A DNA stretch of 62,470 nt from Planctomycetaceae bacterium (lineage in GTDB: Bacteria; Planctomycetota; Planctomycetia; Planctomycetales; Planctomycetaceae). How positions within the stretch are numbered: position 1 is the stretch's first letter; each line of letters opens with the position of its first letter. Location of the stretch: NCBI GenBank assembly GCA_014762625.1, contig JABURQ010000024.1, positions 1 to 62,470 of the forward strand. Direction: 5' to 3'. This document shows, in pieces, positions 26,593 through 36,363 of this stretch. Both the position numbers and the translations under genes were made by a program. The notes under the pieces were generated by a model. The model was not told the DNA's origin. It did not search any database and worked only from the letters and a program-made list of their open reading frames with translations.

Positions 26593-28824
26593 TCACGGCG
26601 ATTGAGACATGATCTGTCGGCGAAGTTGCTGTACGCGACGTCGTTGCATCGGGGAGAGCTCGGGCAGTTGCTCCAGATCCGCGAGCATCGCGAGGCTCGT
26701 CGAATAATTGCTGCGGGCGATTTCGAGTTGCGCGAGTCCCAGACGAGCTTTGAAATTGCCGGGATCGATCTGGAGTGCCTGAGAGAAAGAAGCAATCGCC
26801 TCGTCATTGTGTTTCTGTTTGAGTTGTAACTGCCCCCAGAGCGCGTGACTGTCCGGATCCTGAGAGAATTGTTGTCGAAACGTCTGCGTCCATTCTTCCG
26901 CGAGTTCCAGCCGGTCCGAGAAGATCGCGAATTGAATGAGGGTTGTGTAGGCGTCTCGATAATCGGGCCGATTACGCAGGATGTCTTCATAGACCGCGAT
27001 CGCGTCGTCCGTCTGCTCCTGGAGCGAAAGAGACAACGCCAGATTCATACGGGCATTCAGATTCGAGGGATCAGATTCCAGCGATTGCCGAAAGGCGTTT
27101 TCGGCTTCCTCAGCGTCCCCTCCCTGAAGCAAGGCCATGCCGAGATTATTAAACGCATTCGTTTCAAAGTCCGGATTCAGTTCGGCCGCTGTTTGATAGG
27201 CGGCGATTCCCTCCTCGATTCGACCGAGACGGAGATAAGCATCCCCCAGGTTGAATTGAGTCACCGCATCGAGCGGCTCCTGTTCGAGGGCGCGTTGTAA
27301 TGACTTGAGTGCATCGTCGGCTTGCCCGCGGGCGAGTTCGAGTTCGCCCTGAAGGCTCCAGATCTTCCACCAGTCGGGGTGATAGGTCCGCGCTTGTTCG
27401 AGATGTTTTTCCGCGCCGGAAAAATCACCCTGATCGCGTAACCAGGACGCATAGTTGAGGTGCGCCTCGGCACTCTCGGGAAGTGTCCGCACGACCTCGC
27501 CGTGAATCTCCGAGCGTTCGGGGGTCAGCGTGAACAGCACCAGAGGGACCACAAACAACGCCCACAAAGAGGCGTGACGCAAATTGGCATTCGCTCCCAA
27601 CAGACGCGCAACGGTGGTACGATTCTCAACACCCAGGGTGTCGCTGGTACTTTTGTCCCGAATGCGCCAGATAAATCCGTCGTAGTAAAAATGCAACAGA
27701 CCGGACGCCGCGAACAAACCGGTCAACACAGTTTGAAACGTCGAAACCTCCAGCGATTTCGTCAACAGACTCCCCGCACCATAAGCCAGAACAAGTCCCA
27801 CATAGACGAACACCAGACGCATACGCGGGCGAAATAACGTTCGTGTCACCCATCCCGCCGACGGACCCGATTCGGCGCGACGCCGATTAAAGAACCAGAC
27901 AATCGCCAGATATTGCACATCGTGAAACACTTCGTACATCGCGACGCCGAGAACGACGTTGCGAATCCCCACCATACAGTACCACCAGAATCCGATGCTT
28001 AAGACCAGGGCGATCATCTTGACGGGACTGGGATGTCGCCCCTCGGCCCGTTGTCGAACCAGTTTGATGAGGTAAAGCACAACGGAGATCCCCATCAATC
28101 CCATTGCCAAGCTGCGCAAGCCCGAGATCCAGGCGGGATCGATGGGATAACCTCCCGTGGAATAATAGACCTTCAGGAAATCGGTCACCCGTCCCTCAGA
28201 CATCAGGATCCCGCCACCAAACCAACTCAGACATAACAGTCGATCCGCCCAGGCGGAGGGCTGATCCGTCAATCCGACTTTGGAATCATAAATGCGCAAA
28301 AAGCCGTAGACCTGGGCCTGCGAATGCCAGAACCCCCAGGTCACCACAACGAGGCCCAACGCATCCGGTCGATAGAAAGAATAAAAGACCGAAACCGCCA
28401 CCAGAAATACAGGAGCCACAATAAACCGTACGCGATAGCGAACGAACAGGTCTGAGTCGCCGTAGGCCCGGATCATGCCCGGCAAATGATGACCGACGGC
28501 TCCCAGAGTGACGACGAGCAGGGAGAGTTGCGACAGCGAGATCTTCTGGAGCAGCCCATAAAAAAGGGGAACGAGCAGAATCGGCGGCCCGATGAACCAC
28601 AATAGATCCTGCCACCAGTTAACGATCCAGGGATTGGTCGCTTGCGGCGAAACGGTTTGCTGAACTTCGGAAGACGAGGCACACATCGCAGCGGTTGGGC
28701 TCGCTAGAATAAGAAACGGCAGAAACGTCCTAATTTCACAGTAGAACGGCGTCCCCACATCGTCAAACCTAAGTCCCTTCGACGAACAACTTTTCACGTT
28801 TTCTTTACAAAGCTTGATTTCCAT
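26593..28824 (-). CDS. large membrane protein with C-terminal TPR repeats
   Basis: 743 residues. The N-terminal ~440 residues hold about nine to ten hydrophobic segments, with HHLPG and HDVQYLAIVWFF motifs in the membrane part. From about 455 onward there are roughly seven tetratricopeptide repeats (AHLNYASWLRDQGDFSGAEKH, NLGDAYLRLGRIEEGIAAY, NLGMALLQGGDAEEAENAF and others). The TPR part is likely on one side of the membrane as a protein-binding platform. The ATG at 28824 has GAGGTGA upstream; MCASSS at 28686 is an alternative. The substrate or partner is unknown. Confidence 0.8.
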   Translation of the reverse strand: MEIKLCKENVKSCSSKGLRFDDVGTPFYCEIRTFLPFLILASPTAAMCASSSEVQQTVSPQATNPWIVNWWQDLLWFIGPPILLVPLFYGLLQKISLSQLSLLVVTLGAVGHHLPGMIRAYGDSDLFVRYRVRFIVAPVFLVAVSVFYSFYRPDALGLVVVTWGFWHSQAQVYGFLRIYDSKVGLTDQPSAWADRLLCLSWFGGGILMSEGRVTDFLKVYYSTGGYPIDPAWISGLRSLAMGLMGISVVLYLIKLVRQRAEGRHPSPVKMIALVLSIGFWWYCMVGIRNVVLGVAMYEVFHDVQYLAIVWFFNRRRAESGPSAGWVTRTLFRPRMRLVFVYVGLVLAYGAGSLLTKSLEVSTFQTVLTGLFAASGLLHFYYDGFIWRIRDKSTSDTLGVENRTTVARLLGANANLRHASLWALFVVPLVLFTLTPERSEIHGEVVRTLPESAEAHLNYASWLRDQGDFSGAEKHLEQARTYHPDWWKIWSLQGELELARGQADDALKSLQRALEQEPLDAVTQFNLGDAYLRLGRIEEGIAAYQTAAELNPDFETNAFNNLGMALLQGGDAEEAENAFRQSLESDPSNLNARMNLALSLSLQEQTDDAIAVYEDILRNRPDYRDAYTTLIQFAIFSDRLELAEEWTQTFRQQFSQDPDSHALWGQLQLKQKHNDEAIASFSQALQIDPGNFKARLGLAQLEIARSNYSTSLAMLADLEQLPELSPMQRRRVQQLRRQIMSQSP

Positions 28825-29063
28825 GGGAACACGTCACCTCGAATCTCGGTAACAACCTCGTATCACCGCTCTGCCTTTTGAAGAGATTCGAGAGAGAACA
28901 AGTCTCCAGAGCCGAAATTGGAGGCCTTGCCCGGCTGGTAATCTCTCGACTCGGCCTGTAAACTTTTGACAGAAGATGATTGTGTTTCAGTGACTTAGAG
29001 CTATTCCGTACCGGAAGCGACCTGAGTCCAAGTTTCCCCTAGCGGAAAGTGCATTTTCGCACA

Positions 29064-30353
29064 ATGGCCGATAAACCGACTCCCGATAATTCCGAAGATC
29101 AAGATTCCTGGGAAAATCTCGCCAAGGATCTCTTCGGCGTCGAATTTGATTCCCAACCCGCTTCCTCTGACGATCTCGACGAAGATCTACTGGAAGACGA
29201 GGATTTTCTGGGCTCCGATCAGGAAGAATCCGACGCGTCCAGCGACGACACGGAAGAAGCCGAGATGAATCAGGAAGCCGCTGAAGACGAAACGGAAACA
29301 GTGGCAGAGTCGTTGGATGAGGAGCAGGAAGCCGCTGAGGCCGAGGACGACAGCTCTGAGGAACAGGATCTGGATCTCGACGCGTTGCTCGACTTTTCCA
29401 GGCCACTGGAGGAGGTAAAATCGGAAGCAGCGTCTCAGGGAGAGTCGAATCTCTTTGAAAAGCTGGAAGCCGCCGCTCCCAAAGAGAAGAAAAAAAAGGC
29501 GAAGAAGAAGGATTCGGGTTCGGCAGATGAGAGTCCCAAAACGAAAGTAGTGGTCTCTCCGGAACCTCTGCAGCAAGCTACGGTGACTGAAGAGGAAATC
29601 GATCTCGACGACGAAGAGGATCAGGAATCGACGGACGATTTCTGGGATGCGTTGGATCAGTTCGGTCCGGATGAACTCGGTTCACCTCACATCGATCGCG
29701 GACAGCAACGGGGAGGCAAACCTCCACGCGATCCCGAAATCGGCATCGTGGCCGACTCGCCGGCCAACGATCCGCAAGATCGTCCCACGTTTCAAACTGA
29801 GTTCGCCGAAGATTCTGACTTCGGTCTCGGCATTCTCAAGGATGTCGAAACCGACGAAGAGGACGAAGACGAGGAAACCGCCGAACAGAGCGACGAAAAC
29901 CAGGAAGAAGAGAAGGAAGAGCGTCCCAAGCGTCGTCGACGACGACGAAGACGCGGACGACGACGGCGCAAGCCGACGGCGGAAGAGAGTGACTCTTCAT
30001 CAGAAGAAGAGACCGATGATTCGTCAGACACTGAATCGAAAAAGGACTCTGACGAGGATGAGGAAGATTCCCAACAGAGCCAAAAACCGAAACGTTCCCG
30101 TCGACGACGTTCGCGCAAGCGGGACGACGAGACGGTCGAAGCGTCCCAGGAAGATACCAGCGATAACGAAGAGGATGATTCTGACGACGATCGAGACTCC
30201 GGAAGCGATCATTCCCGTTATAAAAACGTGCCGACCTGGTCGGAAGCGATCGATCTGATCGTCGATCGAAAATCGCGATCGCGTTCCAGTTCGCGACGAA
30301 AATCGCGAGGCAAAGGTCGCGGACGACGTCGCAGCAAAAAATCCAACTCCTGA
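29064..30353 (+). CDS. disordered protein with alternating acidic and poly-arginine blocks
   Basis: 429 residues and very low in complexity. An acidic first half (many D/E/S runs) is broken by a lysine cluster (EKKKKAKKKD), then a block of about fourteen arginines with one Gly (around residue 300), another acidic stretch, a second Arg/Ser block and a basic tail. Only a short segment, YKNVPTWSEAIDLIVDRKS near the C-terminus, looks conserved; I associate that segment with planctomycete proteins of this kind. RNA binding or condensate formation is plausible. The gene lies 16 bases before mtaB on the same strand. Confidence 0.75.
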   Translation: MADKPTPDNSEDQDSWENLAKDLFGVEFDSQPASSDDLDEDLLEDEDFLGSDQEESDASSDDTEEAEMNQEAAEDETETVAESLDEEQEAAEAEDDSSEEQDLDLDALLDFSRPLEEVKSEAASQGESNLFEKLEAAAPKEKKKKAKKKDSGSADESPKTKVVVSPEPLQQATVTEEEIDLDDEEDQESTDDFWDALDQFGPDELGSPHIDRGQQRGGKPPRDPEIGIVADSPANDPQDRPTFQTEFAEDSDFGLGILKDVETDEEDEDEETAEQSDENQEEEKEERPKRRRRRRRRGRRRRKPTAEESDSSSEEETDDSSDTESKKDSDEDEEDSQQSQKPKRSRRRRSRKRDDETVEASQEDTSDNEEDDSDDDRDSGSDHSRYKNVPTWSEAIDLIVDRKSRSRSSSRRKSRGKGRGRRRSKKSNS

Positions 30354-30369
30354 TCGACTCACACGAGCC

Positions 30370-31668
30370 ATGACAGAAAAAACCTGTCGACTTGTCACTC
30401 TGGGCTGCAAGGTTAACCAGTACGAAACACAACTGGTGAAAGAGACCCTGTTGCGCAACGGCTATCGGGAAGCAGGAGAAGATGAACCGGCGGAACTGTG
30501 CGTCGTCAATACCTGCACGGTGACGAATACCGGTGACTCCAAATCCCGCCAGATCATTCGGCAACTCTCCCGCAAAAATCCCGGAACGCGAACCGTGGTG
30601 ATGGGCTGTTACGCGACCCGCGATCCCCTGGCCATCACCGATCTCCCGAATGTGGTCGAAGTGGTCACCGATAAACGCGAACTCCCGGATGTCTTCGACC
30701 GACTCGGAATGTACGACATCCCCAACGGGATCAGTCAGTTCGACGGACGACAGCGGGCTTACGTCAAGGTTCAGGACGGCTGCATCTTACGTTGCACGTA
30801 TTGCATCATTCCCGATGTCCGCCCCGGACTGCAAAGTCGATCGCCGCAGGACATCGAAGATGAAGTGCGTCGATTGATCGATAATGGCTATAACGAGATC
30901 GTTCTCAGCGGGATTCACGTCGGCCATTACGGCGTCGATACGACGCGCGGGAAGTCGGGGCTCCCCCCTTTCCGGTTATGGCACCTCTTCGAAAAACTGG
31001 ACCAGATACCCGGCGAGTGGCGGATGCGACTCTCCTCCATCGAAGCCGTCGAAGTCAACGACGACTTCATCTCAGCCGCCGCCAACTGCGAACACTTATG
31101 CCCCCAATTTCATCCCGCACTGCAAAGCGGTTCGGAAACAGTGTTGCGACGAATGAGACGTCGCTACTCCATCCAGCGGTTTCTGGAAAAACTGCAACAG
31201 ATGCGAGAGGTTCTCGATCGCCCCGCCTTTACGACCGATGTGATTGTCGGCTTTCCCGGCGAAACCGACGAAGAGTTCGAAGAAACGCTGGAAGCCTGTC
31301 GTCAGGCGGAGTTTATGAAAATCCACGTTTTCCCTTTCAGTGCCCGCAAAGGGACTCCCGCCGCCAGTTTTCCCGATCAGGTGCACCCGGAAATTCGCAA
31401 AGCTCGCGTCCATCAACTCTCGGAACTGGAACGGGATCTGGCGGAAAAATTCTACCGGGACTTTGAAGGAGAGGAACTGGAAGTTCTGATCGAACGCGAG
31501 CATCCTGAGAAAACAGGCTTGGTTCGAGGGACCGATCGACGTTATATTCCAGTAGAGCTTCCCGGCCATGCTGGAGAAGTGGGGCAAATTGTTACGGCAA
31601 CCGGTGCCGAAGCCCATCGACATTATCTCGGCGCCCTGCGTTGGAGAGAGGCCAATGTCACTATCTGA
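30370..31668 (+). CDS. mtaB: tRNA t6A37 methylthiotransferase MtaB
   Basis: 432 residues. A radical-SAM methylthiotransferase converting t6A to ms2t6A in tRNAs. The N-terminal UPF0004 domain has TLGCKVNQYE, VVNTCTVTN and MGCYA cysteines for one cluster; the radical-SAM motif CILRCTYC binds the second; a C-terminal TRAM domain ends the protein. The pattern LGCKVNQ distinguishes MtaB from MiaB and RimO. Its substrate t6A depends on the Sua5 protein encoded at 7768. The stop overlaps the start of the STAS gene by 14 bases. Confidence 0.95.
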   Translation: MTEKTCRLVTLGCKVNQYETQLVKETLLRNGYREAGEDEPAELCVVNTCTVTNTGDSKSRQIIRQLSRKNPGTRTVVMGCYATRDPLAITDLPNVVEVVTDKRELPDVFDRLGMYDIPNGISQFDGRQRAYVKVQDGCILRCTYCIIPDVRPGLQSRSPQDIEDEVRRLIDNGYNEIVLSGIHVGHYGVDTTRGKSGLPPFRLWHLFEKLDQIPGEWRMRLSSIEAVEVNDDFISAAANCEHLCPQFHPALQSGSETVLRRMRRRYSIQRFLEKLQQMREVLDRPAFTTDVIVGFPGETDEEFEETLEACRQAEFMKIHVFPFSARKGTPAASFPDQVHPEIRKARVHQLSELERDLAEKFYRDFEGEELEVLIEREHPEKTGLVRGTDRRYIPVELPGHAGEVGQIVTATGAEAHRHYLGALRWREANVTI

Positions 31669-32026
31669 CAACACATCTCATTATTTGATTATTTCTGAGG
31701 AGGGGGATGTTGCGTGTGTCAATTTCAAGGATGAACAGCTCACCGATGAGGATAATATCGAACGGATCGGTCGAGAATTATTCGCGTTAACGGACCAGTA
31801 TGGCTGCCGGAAAGTCATCCTCGACCTGGATGGCTTGCGGATGCTGACGAGTTCGGTGCTGGGAAAAATGATTACGCTGCACCGCAAACTCCACCGGAAC
31901 GATGGAACCCTGGTGATTTGTAATGCGGGCGAGCATGTGACGAAAATCCTCGAGACGAGTCGGTTGCACGACTACTTTAACATGGTCGAAGACGCTTCCG
32001 CCGCCCGGGAATTTCTCGCTGAATGA
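31655..32026 (+). CDS. STAS-domain protein (anti-sigma-factor antagonist-like)
   Basis: 123 residues forming a single STAS domain: DVACVNFKDEQL, KVILDLDGLRMLTSSVLGKMITLHRKL and LVICNAGEHVTKILETSRL. In SpoIIAA-type proteins the phosphorylated serine follows Asp at the start of the second helix; here the corresponding LTSSVLG has Ser/Thr available. Such proteins regulate anti-sigma kinases by partner switching, but no kinase or phosphatase gene is adjacent. Translation is probably coupled to mtaB, whose coding region it overlaps. Confidence 0.85.
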   Translation: MSLSDNTSHYLIISEEGDVACVNFKDEQLTDEDNIERIGRELFALTDQYGCRKVILDLDGLRMLTSSVLGKMITLHRKLHRNDGTLVICNAGEHVTKILETSRLHDYFNMVEDASAAREFLAE

Positions 32027-32038
32027 TGATGACACTCG

Positions 32039-32728
32039 ATGGAAAGAAGCGACAACGTGCTGGTTGCGATTGAAGGGATCGACGGTTCGGGAAAAGGGAC
32101 ACAAGCGCGTCGCCTCACCCAGACGCTCTCAGATCAGGGACGCCGTGTCGAGTTATTAAGCTTTCCGCGCTACGACGATACTTTCTTCGGACGCACCGTC
32201 GGACGGTTTCTGAATGGAGAATTCGGCTCGCTGTCGGAAGCGAATCCTTTTCTGGTCTCGCTGCTGTTTGCGGGAGATCGCTTTGAATCACGCGAGCTGT
32301 TACGGGAAAAAATGGAATCTAACGATCTCGTCATCCTCGATCGATACGTCGCATCGAACATCGCCCATCAAGGTTCGAAACTTCCCGTCGAACAACAACC
32401 GTCACTGATCGAGTTCGTCCAAACGCTCGAATATGAAATTTACGGTTTACCCCGCGCGACGCTCAACGTGCTGCTCGACCTCCCCGCGGAAACCGCCCAG
32501 GAACTGATCGGGCGGAAGAATGCTCGCAGCTACACCGAACAATCGCACGACTTACAGGAGGCCGACCGCGACTATCTGGAATCGGTCCGCCAAACCTATC
32601 TCACAGTCGCAGAGCGTCATCCCGATAGCTGGCGGATTATCTCGGCACAGAATGAAAACGGACTCCGCAGCATCGAGTCGATCGGGGAGGAACTTCTGAC
32701 ACTCGTTCTTCAGGCAGCCGATTCCTGA
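32039..32728 (+). CDS. tmk: thymidylate kinase
   Basis: 229 residues. It phosphorylates dTMP to dTDP. The P-loop [16 protein letters not shown] is near the N-terminus, the DR(Y/H) motif appears as [14 protein letters not shown], and the lid region lies around [17 protein letters not shown]. The gene begins 12 bases after the STAS gene, so mtaB, the STAS gene and tmk likely share a transcript. Its last 19 bases overlap the convergent scpB gene. Confidence 0.93.
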   Translation: MERSDNVLVAIEGIDGSGKGTQARRLTQTLSDQGRRVELLSFPRYDDTFFGRTVGRFLNGEFGSLSEANPFLVSLLFAGDRFESRELLREKMESNDLVILDRYVASNIAHQGSKLPVEQQPSLIEFVQTLEYEIYGLPRATLNVLLDLPAETAQELIGRKNARSYTEQSHDLQEADRDYLESVRQTYLTVAERHPDSWRIISAQNENGLRSIESIGEELLTLVLQAADS

Positions 32729-33498
32729 TCGTCATCCTCCCAATCACCCTCATCTTCGAGAGCCTCCTCCTCAGCGTCGGCGTCTGGGTCTTCCGATTCT
32801 CCTTCCGCTTCGCTGATTTGTTCGGGACGCAGACGCAAATCGGCTGCATCGGGGAGATCCTCCAGAGTCCGCAAACCGAACAGTTCCAGAAACATCCGCG
32901 TGGTGATGTATAGATACGGACGCCCCAACGAATCGTCTTCGCCTCCGATCTTGACCAGACCGCGTTCCATCAACTGCTTCAGAATCTCGGAACACTGCAC
33001 GCCCCGAACGGCTTCGATATCGGCCCGGGTGATCGGTTGCCGATAGGCCACGATGGTCAACGTTTCCATCGCGGGAGAGGAAAGTTTCAATTCTGCGGTC
33101 CGTTGATGAAGTTGATCCAGCCAGTGCGAAAAACGAGGACGGGTCAACAACTGGTAACCGCTGGCAACCCGCTCGATCTGAAACGCACTATCGTCCAGCT
33201 GATAATACCGATTGAGTTCTTCGATCAGTTCTTTCACTTCGGAGACATCTACCAGTAACGCATACTGGCTGAGTTTGCGGGTCGAAAGAGGGGCATCCGC
33301 AACGAAGAACGCGGCTTCGAGCCGCGCCAGTTTCTCTGACCGCTTACCGGACACGCGACCGTGACTTTGCACCGACCGCCTGGCGACAGGACTTTTTCTC
33401 CGCTGCCAGCGACTCCACTCGGAAGACGGATTATGACCGAAATGCTCGAACGAAGCGGCTTGCAGACCGATCAGCGATTGTTGAATTGAACCGTCCAA
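32710..33498 (-). CDS. scpB: segregation and condensation protein B
   Basis: 262 residues from the chosen TTG. Two winged-helix domains typical of ScpB, the SMC-kleisin-associated subunit, are visible: [22 protein letters not shown] and [29 protein letters not shown], followed by [18 protein letters not shown]. An arginine-rich N-terminal extension and a strongly acidic C-terminal tail (about 40 residues) are extra. No ATG exists at a sensible place; TTG at 33498 has AGGTGG 5 bases upstream and overlaps the preceding gene by 28 bases. scpA is not in the window. Confidence 0.87.
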   Translation of the reverse strand: MDGSIQQSLIGLQAASFEHFGHNPSSEWSRWQRRKSPVARRSVQSHGRVSGKRSEKLARLEAAFFVADAPLSTRKLSQYALLVDVSEVKELIEELNRYYQLDDSAFQIERVASGYQLLTRPRFSHWLDQLHQRTAELKLSSPAMETLTIVAYRQPITRADIEAVRGVQCSEILKQLMERGLVKIGGEDDSLGRPYLYITTRMFLELFGLRTLEDLPDAADLRLRPEQISEAEGESEDPDADAEEEALEDEGDWEDDDQESAA

Positions 33499-34229
33499 GT
33501 TTCCACCTGTTGGATCACTTTCGCGACGGCTTGCAGCGGCTCTCCCGCTTCGGCCTGAAACCGGTGAGTAATTCGCGGGTTGTCCGGATGAGTCAAATCG
33601 CACTCAAAACGGAAGGTGAACGGCTCTTTGAGTTGAGAAAGCTGGTATTTTTGCACTCCCAGTTCGTTCAAACGAGCGACCGCGTCCCGCCAACGTAAAT
33701 GAGCCGCGGCGTCGAACTCTGCTCGCTCTCCTGATGGAGAGGGGGCCGGAGTATCGGGCCGGACATACCCGTTCGATCGCTCATCCGAGGGGACTTTATC
33801 TCTGGCAAAAAACGGGTCGCCGGAGGGGGAATCTTCTCCCAACGTATTCGCAGAATTGGCAACGTCCCCAGACGGAAAGGAGTCTTCGCTCCGCGGTCCA
33901 GAGAAAGCTCCCGGGTCCTCGAAGGGATCGCTCCATCCGGGTTGCGAGAAGGTATCGACTTTCCCGGAGTTCGGGGCAGAAGACGAGAAAGGGGGCGCCG
34001 TCGATCCCGGCTGATTCACGTGAACGTTATCGGACGGCATGGGAGGTAAAGCAGTTCCCGGATTCTGTGCCGCGCCTAATTCGAGTTCAAGTTCGGGCTC
34101 TTCTCCTACAGCATTGGTCGCGGTCAGTAGCTCAAACTTCGGCACTCCGAAAATCGCAATCGTCGGGACCACCAGCAGAGGGATCATCATCAACCAGCTG
34201 GTGATGGTCTGTCCTTGACGTCCTGACAT
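33471..34229 (-). CDS. membrane-anchored hypothetical protein with proline/serine-rich linker
   Basis: 252 residues. One N-terminal membrane helix (about 12-30, [16 protein letters not shown]) is followed by a long proline-, serine- and glycine-rich disordered linker to about residue 165, then a small folded C-terminal domain ([20 protein letters not shown]...[12 protein letters not shown]). No family is recognised. A strong AGGAGG-type site lies directly before the start. It precedes scpB with overlap, so the two are likely co-expressed; a link to chromosome segregation is only contextual. Confidence 0.75.
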   Translation of the reverse strand: MSGRQGQTITSWLMMIPLLVVPTIAIFGVPKFELLTATNAVGEEPELELELGAAQNPGTALPPMPSDNVHVNQPGSTAPPFSSSAPNSGKVDTFSQPGWSDPFEDPGAFSGPRSEDSFPSGDVANSANTLGEDSPSGDPFFARDKVPSDERSNGYVRPDTPAPSPSGERAEFDAAAHLRWRDAVARLNELGVQKYQLSQLKEPFTFRFECDLTHPDNPRITHRFQAEAGEPLQAVAKVIQQVETWTVQFNNR

Positions 34230-34637
34230 GGAAACCTCCTGTTTCCGAAATTCTATGGGGAACTTCCCTTCCTACCATTCAGGGAAACAACGAATTCTCT
34301 CAACGAATCCGCCGATCTCCTGAGAGGGAAGCGACGGGAATTGTAGAGCAGGTTTTACAATCCCACAATTGCAGTTTGGCCGATTTTCACGGTATAGAGC
34401 CGTTTTTTTGGCCTCCGGGAGTGGCGATCCACCGAATTCAGGCGTCCGCAGATCGGTCCATGCGGTTGTTTCCACGAAACGACGAAGCTGCGGGATTTCC
34501 GGTGAATTGAGGGGGCTGGGGTTTTCGAGATGAGTTGCAGAGCCTACACTATAACGCGGAGTCGCTCTTTCCCGTCGCACACAAAGGACAGTGCGAGAAT
34601 CAGACTCTCAGGATTCTTTTTTGATACGAGGTTCATC
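34230..34637. other. intergenic, divergent region
   Basis: 408 bases between the divergent membrane-anchored protein and DUF1571 genes. It contains an imperfect hairpin at 34336-34364 (GGGAATTGTA/TTACAATCCC) and a run of seven T's near 34405. No gene is supported. Confidence 0.45.
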
Positions 34638-35399
34638 ATGGATGGCAGGAGATTGGCGCGACGTTCACTCTGGGGACTCGCCCTGCTGTTATTTTCGGCA
34701 ATAGCGTTCGCCCAGGAAAAAGAACACCAACTGGCCCCCGCGATTCGGATCGCCAAACAGTCAATGAAAGTGGCGGAGGGACTCGACGACTATACGGCGA
34801 ATTTCTTCAAACGGGAAATCGTCCGCGGCCAGACGATCGTCCACTCGATGGCGGTCAAACTGCGCAAAGAGCCGTTCAGTGTTTACATGCGGTTCAACAA
34901 GCCGCATGACGGACGAGAAGTCATCTATGTCGAAGGCCAGAACAACGGCAAACTGCTGGCTCACGAAACGGGAATCAAAAGTGTCGTCGGGACGGTCTCG
35001 CTTTCTCCCAAAAGCGAGGAAGCGATGGCGGAAAGCAAACATCCCATCACTGAGATGGGCATCGCCAACATGGCCAAACACCTGATCGAGCAATGGGAAT
35101 TTGAATCGAAGTACGGCGAATGCGAGGTCAAATACTATCCGGACGCCAAACTAGGCGGGCGGGCCGTCAAAGTCATTGAAAGCAGTCATCCAATCCCCCG
35201 CAAACAGTTCCCTTATCACAAAACCCGTCTGTTTATCGATAAGGAAACCAACCTGCCGATTCGCATCGAACATTTTGCCTTTCCCGTCAACGGTCAACCG
35301 GCTCAGCGAATCGAAGAATTCACCTACTCCAACGTTCAGACGAACGTCGGGCTCAAAGAGATCGATTTCAATCCGCAAAATCCCAATTACGGATTTTGA
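34638..35399 (+). CDS. secreted DUF1571 protein
   Basis: 253 residues. After a signal peptide (SLWGLALLLFSAIAFAQ) comes DUF1571: ANFFKREIVRG, FSVYMRFNKPHDGREVIYVEGQN, and a C-terminal LFIDKETNLPIRIEHFAFP, giving a curved beta-sheet like outer-membrane lipoprotein carriers (LolA/LppX fold). Role unknown; lipid binding in the periplasm is inferred from the fold. The start at 34638 was preferred because an upstream frame to 34530 would bury the signal peptide. panC starts 29 bases downstream. Confidence 0.85.
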   Translation: MDGRRLARRSLWGLALLLFSAIAFAQEKEHQLAPAIRIAKQSMKVAEGLDDYTANFFKREIVRGQTIVHSMAVKLRKEPFSVYMRFNKPHDGREVIYVEGQNNGKLLAHETGIKSVVGTVSLSPKSEEAMAESKHPITEMGIANMAKHLIEQWEFESKYGECEVKYYPDAKLGGRAVKVIESSHPIPRKQFPYHKTRLFIDKETNLPIRIEHFAFPVNGQPAQRIEEFTYSNVQTNVGLKEIDFNPQNPNYGF

Positions 35400-35428
35400 A
35401 GGATACGTTTCTCCCCGGCGATGGAGCG

Positions 35429-36316
35429 ATGATGGGCTCACCACTGACGGTTGCGTCCTCAATTTCCGAAATTCGATCGATCTGGAGGGACTGCCGCGCG
35501 AACGGAAAAACGATCGGAATCGTTCCGACCATGGGCGCGCTGCATGAGGGCCATCTCTCACTGATGCGAGCAGCCCGCCCCGAATGCGATCTGCTCGTCA
35601 CCACGCTATTTGTCAATCCCACCCAGTTCGCACCGGGCGAGGACTTCGAGAAGTACCCGCGTCCCCTGGAACGGGATCTCGATCTTTGCCGAGCGGAAGC
35701 GGTGGATGTCGTCTTCACACCGACCCCGGACGTGATGTATCCGGCAGGTCACCAGACCCACGTCACCGTCGAGCAACTCTCCCGTCCCTGGGAAGGGGCA
35801 CATCGCCCGTCCCATTTTCGCGGCGTCACCACCGTCGTGCTGAAGTTACTCAACATCGTCCAACCGGACATCGCTTTCTTCGGTCAAAAAGACTTCCAGC
35901 AACAATTGCTGATCCGTCAGATGTGCCGCGATCTGAATGTCCCCACACGGATCCAGACGTGTGCCACAGTCCGCGAACCCGACGGTCTCGCGCTGTCGAG
36001 CCGTAACGCCTATCTCTCGAGCGAGGAACGCAAACAGGCCGCGAAACTTGCTTCCGCCCTGCAACTGGGACTGAATCAACTCGCGGACGGGAAAACCCAT
36101 CTCCCCGGGATACGCGAACAGATGAAACAACATTTGGAAGCCGAGACTGAGTTTCAGACGGATTACATCACGATCGTCGATGCCCAAACGCTGGAAGAGC
36201 CGGACTCGCCCACCGATCAAATGGTCGCAATCGGTGCCGCCAGTCTGGGGACGACCCGCTTGATTGATAACCTGCTTGTTCCCCCCCTGACTCTGGAAAC
36301 GTTAAATTCGATTTGA
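35429..36316 (+). CDS. panC: pantothenate synthetase
   Basis: 295 residues. It joins pantoate and beta-alanine with ATP to form pantothenate. Motifs are PTMGALHEGHLSLM (HIGH-like), TTLFVNPTQFAPGEDFEKYPR, FFGQKDFQQ and REPDGLALSSRN (KMSK-like region). The ATG-ATG start at 35429 has GGAGCG upstream; a TTG at 35396 overlapping the previous gene was rejected. panB and panD are not in the window. Confidence 0.95.
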   Translation: MMGSPLTVASSISEIRSIWRDCRANGKTIGIVPTMGALHEGHLSLMRAARPECDLLVTTLFVNPTQFAPGEDFEKYPRPLERDLDLCRAEAVDVVFTPTPDVMYPAGHQTHVTVEQLSRPWEGAHRPSHFRGVTTVVLKLLNIVQPDIAFFGQKDFQQQLLIRQMCRDLNVPTRIQTCATVREPDGLALSSRNAYLSSEERKQAAKLASALQLGLNQLADGKTHLPGIREQMKQHLEAETEFQTDYITIVDAQTLEEPDSPTDQMVAIGAASLGTTRLIDNLLVPPLTLETLNSI

Positions 36317-36363
36317 TCCCCCTCCCGAGTTGACCGTGAGGGCTCCTTAGAAAGCGGAAAACC

